Below are positions 6,532-11,617 of a DNA stretch of 13,960 nucleotides, in pieces. The position numbers were made by a program, and so were the translations under genes. Source of the DNA: JBMYQA01 sp049600855 (GTDB lineage: Bacteria > Bacteroidota > Bacteroidia > Cytophagales > Flammeovirgaceae); the NCBI GenBank assembly GCA_049600855.1, contig JBMYQA010000152.1, positions 1 through 13,960 of the forward strand, read 5' to 3'. Numbering within the stretch: position 1 is the first letter of the stretch; each line of letters begins with the position of its first letter. The notes under the pieces were generated by a model. That model searched no databases. It was given only the letters and a program-made list of their open reading frames with translations, and was not told the DNA's origin.

Positions 6532-6564
6532 TAAAAAAGATGGGTGCAAGCTGTTACTTGCACC
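6532..6564 (-). terminator. Intrinsic terminator after the lipocalin-like gene
   Basis: On the minus strand GGTGCAAG (6564-6557) pairs perfectly with CTTGCACC (6550-6543) around the 6-base loop TAACAG. It is followed within four bases by TCTTTTTTAT. It lies 60 bases past the stop codon at 6624 and marks the end of the LytTR / serine hydrolase / lipocalin-like unit. Confidence 0.85.
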
Positions 6565-6623
6565 AAAGTGCTGTACTATACTGAAAGTCGAGCGCTCTTG
6601 AACCTACTCACTTTTACACAGGT

Positions 6624-7319
6624 TCAATTCGGGAATTGATCTTTCCGAGTAAACATCAACGCCATATCAGCATTAGTCGTTGAGATTCCGATAAACTTTA
6701 GTGTAGTATCGGTTACTTCTACCTTCCAACTTTCAGGTTTTTTATCGGTTACATGGCTTAATAAGGTAATTTCTGGTTTATGCGCATGTATATGCCAGTA
6801 GCCCGTTGACTTTTTGCCCTGTTCGTCCCATTGCAAGTAAATTCGATCCCAACGAATAAAGAGGTTCTGCTTCTGATCAGGATCATAATCCTTACCCACT
6901 TTCTGAACCTTCGTTAGTGCCCACATGCCTACCAGTTTATCAGCTGTCCCTTTAGGTAATTGTTCCACACGCTCTAATAGCACACGTACTTTAATACCTT
7001 CTTCTTCCCGTTCCCATTGCATGCCACCTGCGTCAAAATGAGTCGTGAAAGCACCAAACGGATCTTTTAGACCTAAACGCTCTTGCGGAGCATACAATTT
7101 ACGCTTTTTATCGTATGTCCAAGTTCCTACCCCATTTTGAAGCCAGCCATTACCTGATTGATACGTTCCATCTTTGTGAATCCGAAACCATTTCGATTGA
7201 GGTGTCATGATTTGATCACCCACTTTCACCTGTTTAACTAACCAAAGTCCTGTGATTTTTTGTGCTTGCGCAAGATTGATAAAGCTGATGCTGAATAGTA
7301 AAATGAAGATTTTTTTCAT
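6624..7319 (-). CDS. Secreted two-domain lipocalin-like protein
   Basis: This 231-residue protein has a clear signal peptide (MKKIFILLFSISFINLAQA, cleavage before Q20). Two related halves follow. The first is K-I-T-G-L-W-L-V-K-Q-V-K-V-G-D from residue 21, and the second K-L-V-G-M-W-A-L-T-K-V-Q-K-V-G-K-D from residue 128. Each then shows beta-rich aromatic sequence such as G-V-G-T-W-T-Y and S-T-G-Y-W-H-I. The G-x-W start after a signal peptide is typical of lipocalin-like beta barrels in Bacteroidota, which bind hydrophobic ligands or are uncharacterised. The protein should be periplasmic or extracellular. It lies 49 bases after the serine hydrolase gene and is probably the last gene of that operon. 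The exact family is not certain; the duplicated architecture is seen directly. Confidence 0.7.
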   Translation of the reverse strand: MKKIFILLFSISFINLAQAQKITGLWLVKQVKVGDQIMTPQSKWFRIHKDGTYQSGNGWLQNGVGTWTYDKKRKLYAPQERLGLKDPFGAFTTHFDAGGMQWEREEEGIKVRVLLERVEQLPKGTADKLVGMWALTKVQKVGKDYDPDQKQNLFIRWDRIYLQWDEQGKKSTGYWHIHAHKPEITLLSHVTDKKPESWKVEVTDTTLKFIGISTTNADMALMFTRKDQFPN

Positions 7320-7368
7320 TGATTTGTTGATTTTACGCAGGTAAGCAAAATAGATGTGGTATTTTCAC

Positions 7369-8508
7369 TCACCTGCTTAATAATTGAACAATTTTATTGG
7401 TCAGTGCCAACTCATTGGTTTGCCGCCCGATGTTGGATAATATTGTCACCACCCATTCTCCTTCATTCACGTTTAACACGATTGATTTATAACCTCCCGT
7501 ATTTCCACCATGAATGATATAGGGCTTATTCAAATCCAATTTTCCCATTTGGTAATCGCCTTTTCCGTCAAATACTACCCAACCATAACCATAGGAAACC
7601 TGATCAGTAAGGGCAGCTACATGATTCGTGAGGATTTTCTCCCAAGATGCTGTTGTGAGTAATTTTTCGGAACCTAAGGCTTTTCCCCACCGGTATAAAT
7701 CGGAAGCAGTGGAAAAGATGCGCCTTCCAAGTGTAAGGTCTATGAAGTCATTTTTCTTCCAAGAGTTTGAAGCTGCTTGGTATTCATAAGCCCCAACCAC
7801 CTGTTGATGTACTTCCTCGTTCACCGTTGAAGAAAAGGTAGCGTGCATGTCTAAAGGTTGGGCAATGTGCTCTTGCAAAATTTCGGGAAAGCTTTTTTGA
7901 AATGCATCTTCCAAAATGATTCCCAACAAATGATAGGCAAAGTTGCTGTAATAAAAGTCTTTACCTGGCTCAAAACGAGCTGCTAATTGGCTCATAAAAT
8001 CGACATAACCCGCATTTGTAAAATGCATGCGTTTAAATGCTCGAAAGTTATCCTTCGCCAGCGAATCCACTATTCCATTGTAGTCGGGCAAACCTGATGT
8101 ATGACATAGGAGGTGATGAATGGTGATGTCTGGATGAAAGCTTCCTTGATAGGAATAAGTCTTCAGCACATCCGTTAGTCGATCCGATAATTGCAACTTG
8201 CCTTGTTCTACGGCTTTCATCACTAATACGGCAAAAAAAGATTTATTCACAGAGGCTATGTCAAAGTGATGTTCCGGTTTCATCTTGATTCCCCACTCTC
8301 TACTGGCTAATCCAATCGCTTTTTGCAGAACGATTCCTGTTCGATTACCCACTAACACCACACCATCAAAACGATTCGCCTGATGCTCTTGCGTAATGAG
8401 TACATCCAATTTCTGAGTCAATTGGTTGCTTTTTGATTCTTCCGAATTCGCGTTACAGGCTGACAACAATAAAATAATGAGGTAATAAAATAAGTATTGC
8501 GCTTTCAT
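7369..8508 (-). CDS. Class C beta-lactamase-like serine hydrolase lipoprotein
   Basis: I choose the start at 8508, giving 379 residues, because it produces a proper lipoprotein signal (MKAQYLFYYLIILLLSAC, lipobox L-S-A-C with C18). An in-frame ATG at 8553 would add 15 residues that bury it. The serine hydrolase fold marks are present: S86-V-N-K89 (nucleophile and general base, S-x-x-K), Y187-S-N189 (second catalytic element, Y-x-N), and H333-G-G with G-G-Y-K-S downstream in place of K-T-G. H-H-L-L-C-H-T-S-G-L-P at 131-141 is also typical. Such proteins are periplasmic peptidases or esterases of the penicillin-binding/class C superfamily (Pfam Beta-lactamase); a true beta-lactamase role is unlikely. 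It lies after the LytTR regulator (105-base gap) and before the lipocalin-like gene. Confidence 0.88.
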   Translation of the reverse strand: MKAQYLFYYLIILLLSACNANSEESKSNQLTQKLDVLITQEHQANRFDGVVLVGNRTGIVLQKAIGLASREWGIKMKPEHHFDIASVNKSFFAVLVMKAVEQGKLQLSDRLTDVLKTYSYQGSFHPDITIHHLLCHTSGLPDYNGIVDSLAKDNFRAFKRMHFTNAGYVDFMSQLAARFEPGKDFYYSNFAYHLLGIILEDAFQKSFPEILQEHIAQPLDMHATFSSTVNEEVHQQVVGAYEYQAASNSWKKNDFIDLTLGRRIFSTASDLYRWGKALGSEKLLTTASWEKILTNHVAALTDQVSYGYGWVVFDGKGDYQMGKLDLNKPYIIHGGNTGGYKSIVLNVNEGEWVVTILSNIGRQTNELALTNKIVQLLSR

Positions 8509-8613
8509 AGTTTGCTGGGTTTTGAGACAAAGAAAATGTCCAAAATCAATCATTTGAAAGCTTTTAAGGCCAAAAGTGGTGAAATTTCAAGATGTGGGGT
8601 GAATGTCATTCAA

Positions 8614-9429
8614 TTAAGCTATCATAAATTGCTCTTGATATTTTTTTGAAACGGGTAAACGGATATCATAGCCAATATCCAGTTGCACATGCCTAGTGGT
8701 ACGGTGTACTTGATTCACTTTTTCAGGATTCACTAAATAACTGCGGTGGCAACGCATGAGGTTTTCATGTTGGGTAAATTCCGTTTCGATCTTTTTCATC
8801 GTCTGTCTCATCAACGCTGATTTTACTAAACCATTTGAGAGGTAAAAGATGTTGATGTAATTGTCTTCTGATTTGATGTATAAAAAGCTGTCAGGTTTTA
8901 GTCTTAATTGCTGCTTCTTATTTTCTGATTGGAAAAGCAGCATTGGCTCTGCGACTTGTTGAGCTTGCCCTTTTTTAGGCATGAGTAGCAAAGAAATGGA
9001 AATTGGAAACATCATCACTAATGTATATTCTATCAACAAAAGACGGTACCCAGCCCAATCCCATTCTGTCCATTCCCAAAAATAGTTGAACAGTACAAAC
9101 GTAATTGCTGCCCCAATAAATACTTCCCAAATGCTCCACCACAACCGCCTTCGGAAGGTATTTAACAGTAGTTTTGGAGCAAATAAGAACTCATGAATCC
9201 CAAAGCTAAGTGATGTACACATTCCAAATAATAAAGCCCTAGTAAAAAGACTATGTCCTGTAAAAGACAATCCTTGCTGAATATTATAACCTTTATAGAA
9301 GAAGAGTACAATAAACAAAAAGAAGCCCGTCATCAAAGTCAATCGCCACTGATGTGCATGGGTAGCAAGGTGAAGCGTGAGTTGCTGCTTTGAAAATACC
9401 ATTTTCTCAAAAATCATTGGGGAAAACAA
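8614..9429 (-). CDS. LytTR-type membrane transcriptional regulator
   Basis: This is a 271-residue protein. Its N-terminal half has four predicted membrane helices (about residues 30-46, 61-82, 99-118 and 130-150). A LytTR DNA-binding domain follows at about 172-268, with L-Y-I-K-S-E-D-N-Y-I-N-I-F-Y, then M-R-C-H-R-S-Y-L-V-N and L-P-V-S-K-K-Y. This membrane-anchored layout, without a receiver domain, is common in Bacteroidota and suggests direct sensing of a membrane or ligand signal. The start is uncertain: the promoter at 9443-9474 leaves only about nine bases before the ATG at 9429, and internal ATGs at codons 5 and 10 (9417, 9402) are alternatives. It heads a probable operon with the serine hydrolase and lipocalin-like genes and may control them. 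Confidence 0.9.
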   Translation of the reverse strand: MFSPMIFEKMVFSKQQLTLHLATHAHQWRLTLMTGFFLFIVLFFYKGYNIQQGLSFTGHSLFTRALLFGMCTSLSFGIHEFLFAPKLLLNTFRRRLWWSIWEVFIGAAITFVLFNYFWEWTEWDWAGYRLLLIEYTLVMMFPISISLLLMPKKGQAQQVAEPMLLFQSENKKQQLRLKPDSFLYIKSEDNYINIFYLSNGLVKSALMRQTMKKIETEFTQHENLMRCHRSYLVNPEKVNQVHRTTRHVQLDIGYDIRLPVSKKYQEQFMIA

Positions 9430-9442
9430 GTGCGGGTCAACC

Positions 9443-9474
9443 CAAAGGTATTTTAAATTCTAAGCAAAAACAAA
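9443..9474 (-). promoter_or_regulatory. Promoter of the LytTR gene (TTTG-N20-TACCTTTG)
   Basis: On the minus strand TTTG (9474-9471) and TACCTTTG (9450-9443) are separated by 20 bases, against a consensus of TTTG-N19-TAnnTTTG. The -7 box matches perfectly. The -33 box lies within the U-rich tail of the pckA terminator, so the two signals overlap physically. The predicted transcript starts only about nine bases before the ATG at 9429. Confidence 0.6.
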
Positions 9475-9504
9475 AAGCGATTGCCTCAAAAGAGACAACC
9501 GCTT
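9465..9504 (-). terminator. Intrinsic terminator of pckA
   Basis: On the minus strand a 13-base-pair stem (9504-9492 with 9487-9475, including two G-U pairs) closes a TTTT tetraloop and is followed by TTTGTTTTTG. It starts 23 bases past the pckA stop codon. This is the strongest hairpin in the window. Confidence 0.9.
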
Positions 9505-9527
9505 AAATAGCAAATTTTGATCGGCAA

Positions 9528-11150
9528 TTAATACCCTTCTTTGAGTATTGGAGAGCCTGATAAAATTTCGTCATTGGCGCCATCTTCAAACTTCTTGAAG
9601 TTTTGGATGAACATATCTGCCAATACGTTACATTGCTTATAATATGCATCGCTACTACCCCACATTCCTCTTGGGCTCAGTACCTCACGCGGCACATTTG
9701 GACAAGAGTTAGGTATTTGTACCCCAAATACCGAATGCTTACGGTAGCCTACATTGTTGAGGTCACCTTCTAGTGCTGCAGTAATCATGGCACGGGTGTA
9801 TTTCAAGCTAATGCGCTTGCCTACACCATATGCACCACCTTGCCAGCCTGTGTTGACCAACCATACATTTACTTGGCTTTCCTCCATCTTTTTACCTAAC
9901 ATCTCCGCATACACGGTAGGATGAGAAGGTAAGAAAGGAGCACCGAAACAAGCCGAGAAAACTGCTTGAGGCTCAGTAACACCCGCTTCTGTACCAGCAA
10001 CTTTGGCCGTATAACCAGAGATGAAATGGTACATCGTTTGCCCTTTATCCAATTTAGAAATTGCTGGTAATACCCCATAAGCATCACAGGTTAAGAAGAA
10101 GATGTTATTAGGGATACCGCCCATAGAAGGCTGTGCAATATTATCGATGTGATAAATTGGATAAGCAGTACGTGTGTTTTGGGTCACTTCAACATTGGCA
10201 TAATCTACTGTACGCGTATTCGGAATAAACCGAGTATTTTCTACAATAGCACCATACTTAATCGCATCCCAAATTTGAGGCTCTTTTTCACGACTTAAAT
10301 CAATTGCTTTCGCGTAGCAACCTCCTTCAAAGTTGTATACACTTTCTTGCGTCCAAGCGTGCTCATCGTCACCAATAAGCTCGCGTTTAGGATCGGCAGA
10401 AAGTGTGGTTTTGCCTGTTCCTGACAAACCAAAGAAAATAGCCGTATCGCCTTTTTCTCCAATGTTTGCAGAACAGTGCATGGGTAATACGCGCCCTTTG
10501 TGTTCTTTTGGCAACGTATAATTTAAAACGGAGAAGATTCCTTTCTTCATCTCCCCTGCATAACCAGTACCACCAATAATGATGATTTTTCGGGTAAAGT
10601 TGATAATAGCAAAGTTTCCTGAGCGCGTTCCATACTCCGCAGGATCATCGCACAAAAAGTCAGGATCATTGATAATGGTAAACTCTGGATCAAAGTTTTC
10701 CAAATCGGCAGGTTCAGGGCGCAAAAACATGTTATAGCAAAATAAATTGTGCCATGCTTTTGTATTTACTACTCGCAAGCTGATACGGTATTTCTCGTAA
10801 GCACCAGCATAAGCATCCCTTACATACAACTTCTTGCCAGCTAGGTTATCCACCAACTTCTTCATCAAGGCATCAAACTTCTCTGGATCGAAAGGTTGGT
10901 TAATGTCGCCCCACCAAACATCGTCATTCGTATAATCGTCTTTTACGATGAAACGATCTTTTGGCGCACGACCGGTAAATTTACCGGTATCACACATTAA
11001 CGCTCCGGTATCAGTGAGGTTTCCTTCGCCACGCGCTAAAGCTTCTTCGTAAAGCTCTGCAGGTGTCAAATTCCACTTCACTTCTTTCGCGTTGTGAATA
11101 CCAAGGTACTCCAACTTTTCTTCCAAGGCCATTGTCTCCGTTGACTGCAT
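9528..11150 (-). CDS. pckA: Phosphoenolpyruvate carboxykinase (ATP)
   Basis: This 540-residue protein has the typical length of the ATP-dependent enzyme, which converts oxaloacetate and ATP to phosphoenolpyruvate, CO2 and ADP as the entry to gluconeogenesis. The PEPCK P-loop G-L-S-G-T-G-K-T-T lies at 241-249 and the metal-binding kinase-2 D-D at 261-262. Active-site residues expected from the E. coli enzyme are visible: R61 in G-R-A-P-K-D-R-F, Y197 and K203 in G-Y-A-G-E-M-K-K-G, and H225 in P-M-H-C-S-A-N. It is a cytoplasmic, metal-dependent enzyme. It stands as a single-gene unit with its own terminator. A -7 box at 11237-11244 and a perfect palindrome at 11211-11222 suggest control by a DNA-binding regulator. 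The start MQSTETMALEEKL is conventional; the internal M7 is possible but less likely. Confidence 0.98.
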   Translation of the reverse strand: MQSTETMALEEKLEYLGIHNAKEVKWNLTPAELYEEALARGEGNLTDTGALMCDTGKFTGRAPKDRFIVKDDYTNDDVWWGDINQPFDPEKFDALMKKLVDNLAGKKLYVRDAYAGAYEKYRISLRVVNTKAWHNLFCYNMFLRPEPADLENFDPEFTIINDPDFLCDDPAEYGTRSGNFAIINFTRKIIIIGGTGYAGEMKKGIFSVLNYTLPKEHKGRVLPMHCSANIGEKGDTAIFFGLSGTGKTTLSADPKRELIGDDEHAWTQESVYNFEGGCYAKAIDLSREKEPQIWDAIKYGAIVENTRFIPNTRTVDYANVEVTQNTRTAYPIYHIDNIAQPSMGGIPNNIFFLTCDAYGVLPAISKLDKGQTMYHFISGYTAKVAGTEAGVTEPQAVFSACFGAPFLPSHPTVYAEMLGKKMEESQVNVWLVNTGWQGGAYGVGKRISLKYTRAMITAALEGDLNNVGYRKHSVFGVQIPNSCPNVPREVLSPRGMWGSSDAYYKQCNVLADMFIQNFKKFEDGANDEILSGSPILKEGY

Positions 11151-11210
11151 GTGTTAGAATTTATTTATTGGAATCAAAAAAAAAGGTTAAGGTAAAGGTA
11201 AAAAGGAGTT

Positions 11211-11222
11211 GCAAACGTTTGC
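11211..11222. promoter_or_regulatory. Perfect palindrome, candidate operator of pckA
   Basis: GCAAACGTTTGC is a 12-base perfect palindrome with a central CG. It lies about 14 bases downstream of the -7 box, that is, in the first bases of the transcript and 61 bases before the start codon. This form is what LacI/PurR-family regulators bind (an E. coli PurR box reads ACGCAAACGTTTTCGT). A repressor here would block elongation or initiation. The regulator gene is not in the window. Confidence 0.5.
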
Positions 11223-11236
11223 GTTTCGATTTGTCG

Positions 11237-11244
11237 CAAAGTTA
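11237..11244 (-). promoter_or_regulatory. Candidate -7 box of pckA
   Basis: The minus strand reads TAACTTTG, a perfect match to TAnnTTTG. The expected -33 site (about 11264-11267) reads GATT, so the upstream element is poor. The predicted transcript begins about 80 bases before the start codon. The rest of the leader is a run of T-rich and CCTTTACC-like repeats. Confidence 0.45.
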
Positions 11245-11556
11245 GCAAACAATTCTGAAAAATAATCACGGCCTAATAACTATTTGGCATTTGCTTATTT
11301 TAGCCTCTTGATATTATCCTAAATTTGATATCTTTTACGATATTTAATCACCATAATAGTATTTCCCTTTTTTAATAAATTTATATGAATCAAGTTTTTA
11401 CAGATATCGTTTTATGAGTTAAGCTTCAAAATTAAAATATGCTAATTATTTATACACTCAAATACGGAGTAATCAAATCTATATTTCACCATTCGAAACA
11501 TTATTTTGCTTCCTAATGGCGCATTTCTTGCTTTATTTTTATGAAAAAACAATCAT
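11245..11556. other. AT-rich divergent intergenic region, no gene seen
   Basis: Between pckA and the caspase-type gene the DNA is strongly AT-rich with many stops in all frames. Apart from the promoter elements listed at its two ends I see no RNA gene, long repeat or conserved reading frame. It probably serves only as the divergent regulatory region. Confidence 0.5.
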
Positions 11557-11588
11557 TTTGGCATCCTATTATCAAGCAACTAATTTTC
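11557..11588 (+). promoter_or_regulatory. Candidate promoter of the caspase-type gene
   Basis: TTTG (11557-11560) is followed after 20 bases by TAATTTTC (11581-11588), one mismatch from TAnnTTTG. The predicted transcript starts about 25 bases before the ATG at 11618, and the leader is A-rich (CCAAAAAAGCG) with no Shine-Dalgarno sequence, as is usual in Bacteroidota. Confidence 0.45.
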
Positions 11589-11617
11589 AGGATTGTTAAC
11601 AGCCAACCAAAAAAGCG

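Noticed and set aside
7320..7374. GCAGGT/ACCTGC inverted repeat between the serine hydrolase and lipocalin-like genes
   Set aside because: The stem is six base pairs with a 27-base loop and overlaps the stop codon; too weak to separate the two genes.
8509..8553. Upstream ATG of the serine hydrolase gene at 8553
   Set aside because: It adds 15 residues before a complete lipoprotein signal peptide, so the ATG at 8508 is preferred.
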